26,501 nt of DNA from Cymbomonas tetramitiformis (GCA_001247695.2 LGRX02031441.1:1-26501); one strand, 5' to 3'. Positions 16,101 through 23,681 are shown, numbered from the stretch's first letter. A program made the numbers and translations. Notes: generated from the sequence alone by a model not told the origin.

Positions 16101-17643
16101 GGAATAATTTTCAGAAGCATATGAAAATTTTTCTAGTGCTTCTGAAAACTATTCCTACTTCTTCTATATCCTAAACCCTTTGCCTTGCCTTTTACCTCTG
16201 CACGCGACCGGCAAGCATCTTTGAAACTTCCGAGTTTCAAAGATGCGTTTTGTATTTTGGGTGCACCCTGATTTTACAAAACGGCCGAGCGCTTCCCGTT
16301 TGAGCGGGATATTCACAATTATTTCATGGAATATTTCATATGAATTACCACACATGCACACGCAGGGGAAATCCTCGGCTGCTTGGCATCTTTGGGTTTG
16401 GGTTTGTGTTCGAACCCAAACCCAAACCCAATAAATCTGCCTTAGAAATAAATTGTGCGTTGGGCGCACAAGTAACTTGAAGCCTTGAGCTTCAGATAAC
16501 TCAAAGATATATCTCTTGGCAGTATTTGTGCCAAGTTTCGTGCTCTAGGGCGCACGGGAAGCCCTCGGCTGTTTGGCATCTTTGGGTTTGGGTTCGAACC
16601 CAAACCCAAACCCAAACGCAAAACATCTGCCTTAGAAATAAACTGCACGTTTCGCGCACAAGTAACTTGAAGCTTTGAGCTTCAGGCAACTTAAATATAT
16701 GTACCTTGGCAGTATGTGTGCCAAGTTTCGGGCTCTATGACGCACGGGAAGCCCTCGGCTGTTTGGCACCTTTGGGTTTGGGTTCGAACCCAAACCCAAA
16801 CCCAAAACATCTGCCTTAGAAATAAATTGCGCGTTTCGCGCACAAGTAACTTGAAGCCTTGAGCTTCAGGTAACTTAAAGATATGTATCTTGACAGTATT
16901 TGTGCCAAGTTTCGCGCTCTAGGACGCACGGGAAGCCCTCGGCTGTTTGGCATCTTTGGGTTTGGGTGTCACGTTCGAACCCAAACCCAAAACATCTGCC
17001 TTAGAAATAAACTGCGCGTTGGGCGCACAAGTAACTTGAAGCTTTGAGCTTCAAGTAACTTAAAGATATATCTCTTGGCAGTATTTTTGCCAAGTTTCGT
17101 GCGCTAGGACGCACGGGAAGCCCTCGGCTGTTTGGCATCTTTGGGTTTGGGTACGTTCGAACCCAAAGGCAAAGGCATAGGACAGTTTCGTAGATTCTGT
17201 CCCGATGCCTTTGCAACCTCGCATGCTAACTCATATTATAATGAATATTCAACATTCAAGCGTTGGATAACCCACGCCAACGGGAAGCGCTCGGCTGATT
17301 TGTTATTTGGGTATGCGCACCCAAATGACAAAAAACGCATCTTTGAAACTCGTTAGTTTCAAAGATGCGTGGCCGATGCCTTCGTGCTTATGTGTATATT
17401 TCATATGAAATATGCCATGGAATAAATGTGAATATCCCGCACAAACGGGAAGCGCTCGGCTGTTTTGTGATTTTAGGGTGCACCCAAAATACCAAACGCA
17501 TCTTTGAAACTTCCGAGTTTCAAAGATGCTTGCCGGTCGCGTGCAGCGGTAAAGGGCAAGGCAAAGGGTTCATGATATATAATAAGTAGGAATAGTTTTT
17601 AGAAGCAATAGAATATTTTTCATATGCTTCTGAAAACTATTCC
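16101..17643. repeat. Nested 1.5-kb palindrome with ~245-bp arms
   Basis: Left arm 16101-16345 is matched in reverse orientation by about 17395-17643 with high identity (by eye about 85-90%), sharing CCCTTTGCCTTGCC, TGCACGCGACCGGCAAGC, CATCTTTGAAAC, TTTTGGGTGCACCCT and CGGGATATTCACA. Each arm starts with its own hairpin (GGAATA..TTTTCAGAAGC / GCTTCTGAAAA..TATTCC) and holds a second small palindrome, GCATCTTTGAAAC inverted as GTTTCAAAGATGC. The centre is a satellite array. No protein-like frame is present. Confidence 0.85.
16381..17167. repeat. Satellite of ~187-bp units carrying TTTGGG/CCCAAA palindromes
   Basis: CTGCCTTAGAAATAAA recurs at 16437, 16627, 16811 and 16996 (spacing 190, 184, 185). 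Each unit has CGCACGGGAAGCCCTCGGCTG, then TTTGGG repeats running into GTTCGAAC and CCCAAA repeats, then an AGTAACTTGAAG...CTTCAgGTAACTT arrangement and CTTGGCAGTATTTGTGCCAAG, itself a hairpin. Open frames through the array are repeat by-products. Confidence 0.9.
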
Positions 17644-17862
17644 CTTGCATGCAAGCATGCAACCTGCCTTCCCAGCATGCATGCTGCCCTCCGCTCGGCA
17701 GCATGCAATAATGTGTTGATGTGATTTCGCCTGAAATTTCCGGCGAAGAGACGATGACGACCTGTCTCAGGTCTGATGACCTCTCGATCGCGCGGAACCA
17801 GTTCCCACTTCGTGTCCAATCGTTTACCTGTATCGTTTACCTTTATCGTTTACCTGGCCAAT

Positions 17863-18104
17863 CATGCGCCCATCTACACGTTCAATGAACCTGCTACCTT
17901 AATTGTATGAAAAAGTGACGATTAGAGTCTAGGAAATATTCGGATCTGACGCCCACAGTATTCAATTTTCAATCGAACGACAACCTGATTTTTTATTAGA
18001 ATCTAGGTATCTTTCGAGAAATAGGTACCTATGTAGAGTTCAGTGATTCAGTCTGTCTTGTGTCTCAGCATTTAGTCGCGGTTTTTTCTTTGAACGTAGT
18101 CGCG
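17863..18104. other. Short AT-rich non-coding stretch
   Basis: Nothing recognised between the right inverted end of the 3.2-kb unit and the hairpin at 18105. It contains AATCTAGGTATCTTTCGAGAAA-type AT-rich sequence without a credible frame. Confidence 0.4.
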
Positions 18105-18160
18105 GCCCCCCTCGCGCCTGGCAAAGCCTAACGTGAGCACGTCACCGGAGCGAGGGGGGC
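18105..18160 (-). terminator. GCCCCCCTCGC/GCGAGGGGGGC hairpin after a small open frame
   Basis: Eleven-base perfect arms at 18105-18115 and 18150-18160. On the minus strand the hairpin begins 5 nt after the stop codon of the 18166-18369 frame, echoing the hairpin 16 nt after the 13196 stop. A terminator or 3'-processing role is inferred from position. Confidence 0.35.
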
Positions 18161-18165
18161 TATTA

Positions 18166-18369
18166 TTACATTATTACATTATTCAAGAACTGTGCTTTGA
18201 GAACCGCAATCATGGCAACAAGCCCAGGTGTATAAGCGAGCATAAAATATATTGTCATCTCCATCATAAGTAACTTGATTGCGAAATCAGCCGTTGCACC
18301 AGGCCATGATCGCTTGCAACGACACGGAAACGAAAGTACACCTTTTAATGCTTCCGGTAACAGATGATC
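18166..18369 (-). CDS. Possible exon with a hydrophobic segment
   Basis: The frame codes for DHLLPEALKGVLSFPCR and then a hydrophobic stretch (IYFMLAYTPGLVAMIAVL) that could span a membrane, ending at TAA 18166-18168. There is no ATG at its head; instead it is preceded on the minus strand by TTTGCCTTTGCAG, a good 3' splice-site sequence, so it may be a terminal exon. No matching upstream exon was identified. A strong hairpin follows the stop. Unknown family; weak call. Confidence 0.25.
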   Translation of the reverse strand, partial: DHLLPEALKGVLSFPCRCKRSWPGATADFAIKLLMMEMTIYFMLAYTPGLVAMIAVLKAQFLNNVIM

Positions 18370-18435
18370 CTGCAAAGGCAAATGAATGACAGGAGTTATG
18401 CGTCAGAAACTCGAGATCACGACGACATTATGACC

Positions 18436-18974
18436 GCACAGAGGTCACCTATAGAAGTGTAGCTAGCATTACGAAGTACAATCGAGATCTTACTGACAAC
18501 ACCTTCGACTAGACGTGAAGAATTACAATCGCTGACCGTCTACACGGATGTGCCCGACAAGTGCGAAATCTATATAATATGGGACCCAAGAGAGTGAGAG
18601 GTCTTAGTTCTTAGGTCCCATAAGGGAGTGGCGAGCATAGCACAGTTCCAGATGCTGTGATTATATGTGGAGATTTCGAAGTTTGAAGCTAGGCTGCAGC
18701 GGCACGCGTTCGCTTTGAACAATCTCGACTTTTGGAAGCCCACATATCATCACAGCATCTGGAACTGTGCTATGCTCGCCACTCCCTTATGGGACCTAAG
18801 AACTAAGACATCTCACTCTCTTGGGTCCCATATTATATAGATTTCGCACTTGTCGGGCACATCCGTGTAGACGGTCAGCGATTGTAATTCTTCACGTCTA
18901 GTCGAAGGTGTTGTCAGTAAGACCTCGATTGTGCTTCGTAATGCTAGCTACACTTCTATAGGTGACCTCTGTGC
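18436..18974. repeat. 235-bp near-perfect inverted repeat with 69-bp spacer
   Basis: Left arm 18436-18670 and right arm 18740-18974 have equal length and, by eye, only about four mismatches and no gaps (for example GATTATATGTGG versus the complement of CCACATATCATC). Transcribed, it would form a very long hairpin RNA; as DNA it is a foldback or MITE-like structure. No target-site duplication was found. It interrupts the sequence downstream of the orphan promoter at 19020-19112. Confidence 0.95.
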
Positions 18975-19019
18975 CGCATCTGAAAAGGAGAAAGTGGCCG
19001 TGGGCTGTCATCACGGGTG

Positions 19020-19112
19020 GCTCTCAGAATGGTAGGAGGTGGCCGGGGTGGCACGATGGTGAGCGAAAGCAAGAAATGAAGGCTGTGTAAGAGGTATTGA
19101 GCTTTATGTATA
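19020..19112 (-). promoter_or_regulatory. Orphan copy of the shared promoter block
   Basis: Directly after the stop codon of the 19115 gene the minus strand reads GGTATACATAAAG, CTCAATACCTCTTACAC, the GCTTTCGCTCACC motif (about 19058-19070) and CCACCTCCTACCA (about 19029-19041), as in the 11657 and 12186 promoters. No family gene follows; the 235-bp inverted repeat begins 45 nt further on. Confidence 0.65.
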
Positions 19113-19114
19113 CC

Positions 19115-19712
19115 TTAGTCGGAGTCGGAGGACAGCAACTCTGGGATTTCGGTACCATCGGTATCCTGCCAGAACTCGCAATCCGCGCGGTCGACACATA
19201 TGTATCGATGTGGGTAAGTCACTCGCATAACAAGTGAATCTGACCTTCCGCAATCATCGCAAAAGGGCCGGTCGTATACACGATCATAGACGAATTCGTT
19301 ACCACCAGCGTCATAGTCAAGGAGGTTGCGAAACCAACCGTTGCACCAGGCCCAATGGTGATCATATAACCATCGTCGGTGGAGTTCGTTAAAACTGCGA
19401 TACAAATTCATACCGGAAATCCAACTAGTCCGATTAAAGTAGGACGCCTCATTGACTCTCAAGCCGCCGACGTCGTCGTTCACAATTCTCCGAGGATGAA
19501 AAAAAAACCGCGCAAGTGTCACAGGAAACACAATGATTTCTGAGGTAAATGTGCCAGTGATATCGGGGCATGTAATGCGTACTCGTGTTTCAAGGGCCCA
19601 CAGAAATCGTTCTTCTACCCATGCGTGCAAAAAGCATTCCTCGCGGGAACGGCGTCTTTCCCGGATGGCGGGAAGCACAAAACGGAAAAAGGACAATGTA
19701 GTAGTCTGGCAT
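19115..19712 (-). pseudogene. Cys-pair family gene with a one-base frameshift near its start
   Basis: ATG 19710-19712 starts MPDYYIVLF, which matches MADTHYVLF of the 12598 gene, but the rest (RFVLPAIRERRRSREE, AWVEERFLWALE, PVTLARFFF, HHWAWCNGWF, CDDCGRSD, RYICVDRADC) lies in another frame. One base too many at about 19684-19691 (a T5CC run) separates them. The longer frame reaches GTG 19727-19729, not a likely start. The C-terminal Cys pairs suggest a zinc ribbon, and the tail is acidic (LLSSDSD). Function unknown. Pseudogene, sequencing indel, or programmed shifting cannot be separated here. Confidence 0.65.
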
Positions 19713-19801
19713 CTGGGTGTGTCGCTCACTGGTAGGAGGTGGGGTCTATCGTGAGCGAAAGCGAGAAATGAATGCTGATGAAGATATAGGCAGGCTTTAT
19801 A
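19713..19801 (-). promoter_or_regulatory. Shared-type promoter and leader of the 19712 gene
   Basis: TATAAAG at 19795-19801, a TTCATTT segment, the GCTTTCGCTCAC motif (about 19751-19762) and CCACCTCCTACCA just upstream of the start region. TATA to ATG is about 83-89 nt. Confidence 0.65.
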
Positions 19802-20008
19802 ATGCGTGACATTTTACAAACCAACGTAAGACATGTTACATAAAAAGTACAAATCTCACCCTACTATTGTCAAAAGGTCATCTCACAATGACACAACCTC
19901 GTTGCATATCGAAGACTATGTGTTATTCTTATTGTTATTATTCTACGTGTGCCCCTTCAAAGTAGCCAATGCACCGCGATGTGTGTGCGAGGAGCTTGGT
20001 GTCATCAT

Positions 20009-20092
20009 CTGCGGGCACACAGAATTCACAGGTGGATAAGAATTTGTGGCCAGGATGATAGCAAGGCAATCCTGCTCAAGAAAGACATATAC
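20009..20092 (-). other. Possible intron in the 3' untranslated part, left copy
   Basis: On the minus strand CCAG|GTATATG lies shortly after the stop of the 20100-20438 gene and TGTGCCCGCAG|ATGATG ends an 84-nt segment. The same borders occur in the right copy (20651-20746) although internal length differs. Suggestive of a 3'-UTR intron, unproven. Confidence 0.35.
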
Positions 20093-20099
20093 CTGGGCA

Positions 20100-20438
20100 T
20101 CATTCGAGATCGAGATAATCGAGCATATGCTTAGGATATGGCGGCCAAAGCGTGCTTAACATATGGCGGCCAAGGCGTGTCAGACGAAACCAAGGACGGA
20201 TTGGTTCTAACTCCAAGGCTCGACGCCACACGGGGTCGTGCCTCTCATCAAAATGTTTATGCCACATAGGCATGTTATACTTCCTCATACACTCTGGGCA
20301 TTCGCCGTTTTTGATTCTAGCAATTGCATCGCTATGTGCTTGCCTTCTCCTATCGTGCCTCGCACGGATGAAAGGCAGAACAATATCAAACAATACATGT
20401 TTCGGAACAACCGTCAGTTTCATTCGCTGAGCGTCCAT
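20100..20438 (-). CDS. 112-aa small protein with CPEC and His cluster, left copy
   Basis: ATG 20436-20438 was chosen because it is the start conserved with the right copy (both MDAQR) and is about 80 nt from the TATA box. The N-terminal HVLFDIVLPFIRARHDRRR matches the N-termini of the longer Cys-pair genes (VLFGIVLPYIR; VLFRFVLPAIRERR read across its shift). GECPECMRKY plus WHKHFDERH could bind zinc (inference). The C-terminal half (DPVWRRALELEPIRP, FRLTRLGRHML) is nearly identical to the right copy. Family and function not recognised; paired conservation of the frame supports a real gene. Confidence 0.7.
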   Translation of the reverse strand: MDAQRMKLTVVPKHVLFDIVLPFIRARHDRRRQAHSDAIARIKNGECPECMRKYNMPMWHKHFDERHDPVWRRALELEPIRPWFRLTRLGRHMLSTLWPPYPKHMLDYLDLE

Positions 20439-20521
20439 GTTCTTGAAATGTTGGTAGGAGGTGGGTGGATGGTGAGCGTAAGCAAAAAATGAATAGGGAT
20501 GCCGTGAAAGCAGGTTTTATA
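20439..20521 (-). promoter_or_regulatory. Shared-type promoter and leader, left copy
   Basis: TATAAAA at 20515-20521, CCTGCTTTCACGGCATCCC, TTCATTTTTTGCTTACGCTC with CACC after it, then CCACCTCCTACCA and the ATG at 20438. Almost identical to 21108-21190. Confidence 0.75.
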
Positions 20522-20650
20522 TGACCATGAAGACATGTGGTGTTTGTATCATCCATGCGATAGGTGTTCCCAAGGATTCCTTGGCCGTCCGAAACACATA
20601 CCTGGCCATCTATCTTTACTGGCTTCTATGGTGTCATCATCTGCGGGCAC

Positions 20651-20746
20651 ACAGAATTCACAGGTGGATGAGAATTTGTGGCTAGGATGATAGCAAGGCA
20701 ATCCTGCTCAAGAAAGAAAGAAAGAAACAAACAAAGAAACATATAC
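20651..20746 (-). other. Possible intron in the 3' untranslated part, right copy
   Basis: Same CCAG|GTATATG and TGCCCGCAG|ATGATG borders as the left copy, 96 nt long because of a GAAA/CAAA microsatellite. The donor lies 8 nt after the stop codon of the gene at 20754-21107. Confidence 0.35.
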
Positions 20747-20753
20747 CTGGTCA

Positions 20754-21107
20754 TCAATCGAGATTGTCGGGGTGAAAATTCGGGTGACTCTGCAGTTTTA
20801 ACAGATGGCGGCCAAGGCGTGTCAGACGAAAACGGGGACGGATTGGTTCTAACTCCAAGGCTCGACGCCACACGGGGTCGTGCCTCTCATCAAAATGTTT
20901 ATGCCATAAATGGTTCCTCCGATTCTTGTCCTCCCAAAGGTCAAAATACTTCCTCATACACTCTGGGCATTCGCCGTTTCTCATTCTAGCAACTGAATCC
21001 CTTTGCGCTTGCCTTCTCCTATCGTACCTCGCACGGATGAAGGGCAGAACAATAAAAAACAAAACATGTTTCGGATCGACCTTCAGGTTGATTCGCTGAG
21101 CGTCCAT
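20754..21107 (-). CDS. 117-aa small protein with CPEC and His cluster, right copy
   Basis: The frame is open upstream, but ATG 21105-21107 (MDAQRINLKV) is the start shared with the left copy and keeps the 80-nt distance from the TATA box. It has HVLFFIVLPFIRARYDRRR, GECPECMRKY, and WHKHFDERH as in the left copy, with about nine extra residues (LWEDKNRRN region) between the Cys and His clusters and a different C-terminal tail. Frame and start are conserved across the duplication. Function unknown. Confidence 0.7.
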   Translation of the reverse strand: MDAQRINLKVDPKHVLFFIVLPFIRARYDRRRQAQRDSVARMRNGECPECMRKYFDLWEDKNRRNHLWHKHFDERHDPVWRRALELEPIRPRFRLTRLGRHLLKLQSHPNFHPDNLD

Positions 21108-21190
21108 GTTCTTGGAATGTTGGTAGGAGGTGGGTGGATGGTGAGCGTAAGCAAAAAATGAACAGGGATGCCGTGAAAGCAAGTTTTATA
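21108..21190 (-). promoter_or_regulatory. Shared-type promoter and leader, right copy
   Basis: TATAAAA at 21184-21190 followed by a C(T/A)TGCTTTCACGGCATCCC-like segment, the GCTTACGCTCACC motif (about 21141-21153) and CCACCTCCTACCA. TATA to ATG is about 80 nt. Confidence 0.75.
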
Positions 21191-21407
21191 TGACCATGCA
21201 GACATGTGGTGTTTGTTCCATCCATGTGATACGCGTTCCCAAGGATTCCTTGGGCGTCCGAACAATCTGAGTGCAAGGAAAATGAACTAGGTAAAATGAG
21301 TGCAAGGAAATCAAACGTGGTAATACCACGATAGTTCAACATTAGATATTCACAATATATACTATTGTTTTACAACTTCTATATACAAGTTCATCGGACT
21401 GATCGAG

Positions 21408-21749
21408 TTATTCACACATCTGGTCGTCATCATCGGACAAGGACGACAAAGAGGCTTCCTCGTCCGAACTCTCACCCTCTTCAGCCTCCGCGTTCTCTTT
21501 ATCCTCTTTATCCTCTTTATCCTCTTTATCCTCTAATGGCATGATTGCGTCGCGCAGTAAGAGTTTGGGTGTTCTATGCTGGGGCGGCTCAAAGCTCTTT
21601 GACATGTCGCTGGCGATGACTCGTTTGACCAACAAGTCATATTGCTCACCCGGGATCCATCGCTGTGTGCTTGCATTGATCTTTCGGCGCTCCTCTTCCG
21701 TGTCCCAGTCCCATGCTACTAATACTTCGCTTGGTGTATACGGCGCCAC
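21408..21749 (-). CDS. Acidic C-terminal open frame, possible last exon of the DUF7869-like gene
   Basis: The frame gives APYTPSEVLVAWDWDTEEE, a lysine/glutamate-rich middle with four DKE repeats from a 9-bp microsatellite (about 21492-21535), and a very acidic end (SSDEEASLSSLSDDDD). It starts at GTG, not ATG, and overlaps the frame of the preceding exon (ending at TAG 21719). An unrecognised intron or a frameshift would join it to the gene upstream; the candidate acceptor is CCAGCAG just before 21749. Confidence 0.4.
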   Translation of the reverse strand: MAPYTPSEVLVAWDWDTEEERRKINASTQRWIPGEQYDLLVKRVIASDMSKSFEPPQHRTPKLLLRDAIMPLEDKEDKEDKEDKENAEAEEGESSDEEASLSSLSDDDDQMCE

Positions 21750-21894
21750 CTGCTGGTACGTTGATGCAGCCGGAAACTTTCAGGTTTCGATGCCTTCTCC
21801 TTCGAAAGCCGGGAGTCTGCATTCTGGGCCTCCTTTTGGGAGGCGCTCGTGAGCTTAAATGTACCACAAGTCAACCACCGCAAACATTTTTCTC
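21719..21894 (-). CDS. Exon after the second intron of the DUF7869-like gene
   Basis: Begins after TTTCTGGTGCAG (intron end at 21895). In phase with the previous exon it reads GEKCLRWLTCGTFKLTS and then a Lys/Ser/Glu-rich stretch to TAG 21719-21721. The first residues repeat the sequence at the donor end (GEKC), which keeps both the spliced and the unspliced reading similar. The true coding end may differ. Confidence 0.45.
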
Positions 21895-21993
21895 CTGCAC
21901 CAGAAAGAAGATAAAGAGATATTAGATTGACATAAAACGTTGTGATGTTAAAAGCAGGTTGCGCGCGCAATCACATCAACAAACATTTCTCAC
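21895..21993 (-). other. Intron (99 nt), DUF7869-like gene
   Basis: Minus strand AAAG|GTGAGAAATG ... TTTCTGGTGCAG|GAGAAAAATG, with a pyrimidine-rich end (ATCTCTTTATCTTCTTTCTGG). Phase 1 on both sides. Confidence 0.65.
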
Positions 21994-22611
21994 CTTTCTC
22001 ATTTAGCAGCTGCTCTTGTACCTCACAAAGGTACAGATATATCGACCATCCTCGGCTCCTTCCCAGAGCGATACGAAACGGGTATTCCGTCCGGGCAGTC
22101 TTCTCGGATTCGGGAGCAATCAACACAGCCATGCTACCTTTCTTCTTCTTGCTGTAGCTCACATCGTAGTCCGGGTCGTCAGTTTCTCCCAGAATATATT
22201 GCGCAAGATGATCTCGAGCTCGTCTTCTAATGGTATTTTTTTGTGCCCCGATGTAGATAGGACGAGGTACTGGGCGCACGTGAACCGCTACGGAGTCCCG
22301 AAGGCCCTGCACGTAATCAGCCAGTTGTGCATCCGTGTATCCACGTTCAATATCATTCGTATCAGCCATTGGCTCATCGACAATCAGTACTTCCGCATCT
22401 CGCCCGTTCGCGCTCAAAGCACCCGAAGGAACAGGCATCATGGGTCCAGTAACCTCAAAGGGAGCCTCGTGCAGCACCCACGCTGTCTTCTCTTTCAGTT
22501 CGAACGTTCCTGCCGCAATGTCACGTTGCATTTGAACATACCCTTCAAGAAAAGTATTTGCGCGCTTGGCTAGAAATTGAAGCCGCTCCGCCTCCTCGGT
22601 GGTTGCGACAT
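21994..22611 (-). CDS. Exon of the DUF7869-like gene, middle part
   Basis: In phase after the 89-nt intron it reads DVATTEEAERLQFLAKRANT and continues through FLEGYVQMQRDIAAGTFELK, WVLHEAPFEVTGP, a PRPIYIGAQKNTIRRRAR segment, a KKKKGS patch and GWSIYLYLCEVQEQLL. No named domain was recognised in this part. The open frame extends on into the next intron, ending at 21971. Confidence 0.65.
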
Positions 22612-22700
22612 CTGCAAAACATAACCCGAGAAACTAAGAAGGCCACTTACATTTGAAATATGACAAATCAAATCGTAATCGCTAGCAGTGCAGTGCTTAC
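22612..22700 (-). other. Intron (89 nt), DUF7869-like gene
   Basis: Minus strand ATTCGAG|GTAAGCACTG ... GGTTATGTTTTGCAG|ATGTCGC. Splicing joins G to AT, giving ...IRDVATTEE and opening the frame of the next exon, whereas reading through stops at 22570. An alternative internal donor GTAAGT at 22650 would not restore the frame. Confidence 0.75.
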
Positions 22701-23615
22701 CTCGAATGCATAAGCAAAGATTCCTCTTGCATTGAATGACAAGATCCTCAATCTCTTTCAATGGATTGCTCGTAGACTTCCTGGAAGTCGCAAGCTGCTT
22801 CGCTTGTTTCCGTGCGCTCAATTTGTTAATGGATTTAGGCTCGACAAAGCATGGTGAGCCCTCGGGCAGGCTGCTCTTAAATACCTTCACCCCACCTTCC
22901 TTTGGAAGCCAGACTGGGTCGAATGAATAACGTTTCGCCTGCACTAACACGTCGCCTGTGGGGCCAGAAAAAATCTTGAATGCATGTTGGAAGCTGACAT
23001 CGCGCACTTCGTTATAGCATCCATGCATCCAGTCCTTGACATCGTGCACCTCATCGATCAATTGACATTCCGGAACTACTCCATCCTTAAAGCAGTTCCT
23101 AGCCACCTCCATCAAATGCTCGATGTCCCAAACGTTCAGCCTCCTCAAAGCCACAGAAAACCTTGAAAACATCTGATCGATATTTTCGTGTGTATGTCCC
23201 ACGATCAGATAGTTGATCTTCACCTTGCGGAATACCCCACGTTTGACCAGCATGGCACAATAAGCAATCAAGAAGTGGCTCTTATTGCTGCTTACATTGT
23301 CCAATTGTAGATACAATACTTCCGGTAACGGATGCCCACCCGATCGTCGATGCTCATGAACTCGTGCTACTGCCCGCTGCATGACGTTCGCAAGATAGTT
23401 CGAGTTGTCAGAGTAGTTATGACTGAAATTGAATTCCATAAAACGACCGATGCCTTCGATGAGTATCCCCATGCAGTGGGTTCTAAAATAATTAAAACTG
23501 TCTCGGTTGTTGAGGTCACGATAATATTTTGTGTGCCAGTGGTCTGTATACGGCCTATAAATATAGGTTAGGGCAAACACAGTATGGTCAGAATAGGCAG
23601 GGTGCTTTTTTCTTT
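22701..23615 (-). CDS. DUF7869-like domain exon
   Basis: The core reads LYLQLDNVSSNKSHFLIAYC, then VKRGVFRKVKINYLIVGHTH, ENIDQMFSRFSVALRR. I recognise this LQLDN...NK...VGHTHExIDQxFSR pattern as the DUF7869 family found in algae, plants, oomycetes and some animals, often repeated in genomes and suspected to derive from transposons; biochemical function is unknown. The upstream part (YRPYTDHWHTKYYRDLNN, MGILIEGIGRFMEF) fits the usual run-in to the domain. The right limit is set by an acceptor TACAG at 23616, giving SERKKHPAYSDHT from the preceding exon in phase. The apparent start at 23580 is GTG and not needed. Downstream it splices at 22700. Confidence 0.75.
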
Positions 23616-23681
23616 CTGTACTGTCGCTGTATACTCAGATATGTAAGAATATTTATAAAACTGTCACGATAAAATAGTTAC
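23616..23681 (-). other. Intron (66 nt), DUF7869-like gene
   Basis: Minus strand AGCTCCG|GTAACTATTT ... GCGACAGTACAG|AAAGAAAAAAG. Phase 1 on both sides; joining gives GSHYGSSERKKHPAYSDH, an open hydrophilic stretch leading into the domain. It contains in-frame stops, so it must be removed if both flanks are coding. Confidence 0.5.

Larger units (their letters stand above)
14662..17862. mobile_element. 3.2-kb non-coding unit bounded by ~80-bp inverted repeats
   Basis: Left end 14662-14742 and right end 17757-17862 are inverted copies: both contain GGACACGAAGTGGGAACTG, the CCGCGCGATCGAGA block and CATCAGACCTGAGACAGGTCG. The right end has three copies of ATCGTTTACCT where the left has one. Inside are only hairpins and a nested palindrome; no transposase was seen. 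It could be a non-autonomous DNA transposon or foldback element, or a structured locus that gained matching ends by duplication. No clear target-site duplication was found. Confidence 0.55.
19997..21262. repeat. 0.6-kb tandem duplication carrying two paralogous genes
   Basis: Units 19997-20593 and 20639-21262 share the start TGGTGTCATCATCTGCGGGC, the intron-like segment, a minus-strand gene, its promoter, and the end TTCCCAAGGATTCCTTGG. Differences include a GAAA/CAAA microsatellite at about 20712-20739 and a coding insertion of about 9 residues in the right copy. The part to the left of 20639 repeats the start of a further partial unit. Confidence 0.9.

Noticed and set aside
16164..17589. 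Open frames such as the repeated TQTQRCQ-type peptides
   Set aside because: They are translations of the TTTGGG/CCCAAA satellite and shift frame from unit to unit.
22570..22650. Alternative 39-nt intron from GTAAGT at 22650
   Set aside because: It is a multiple of three and leaves the stop at 22570; the 89-nt intron from 22700 opens the next exon.
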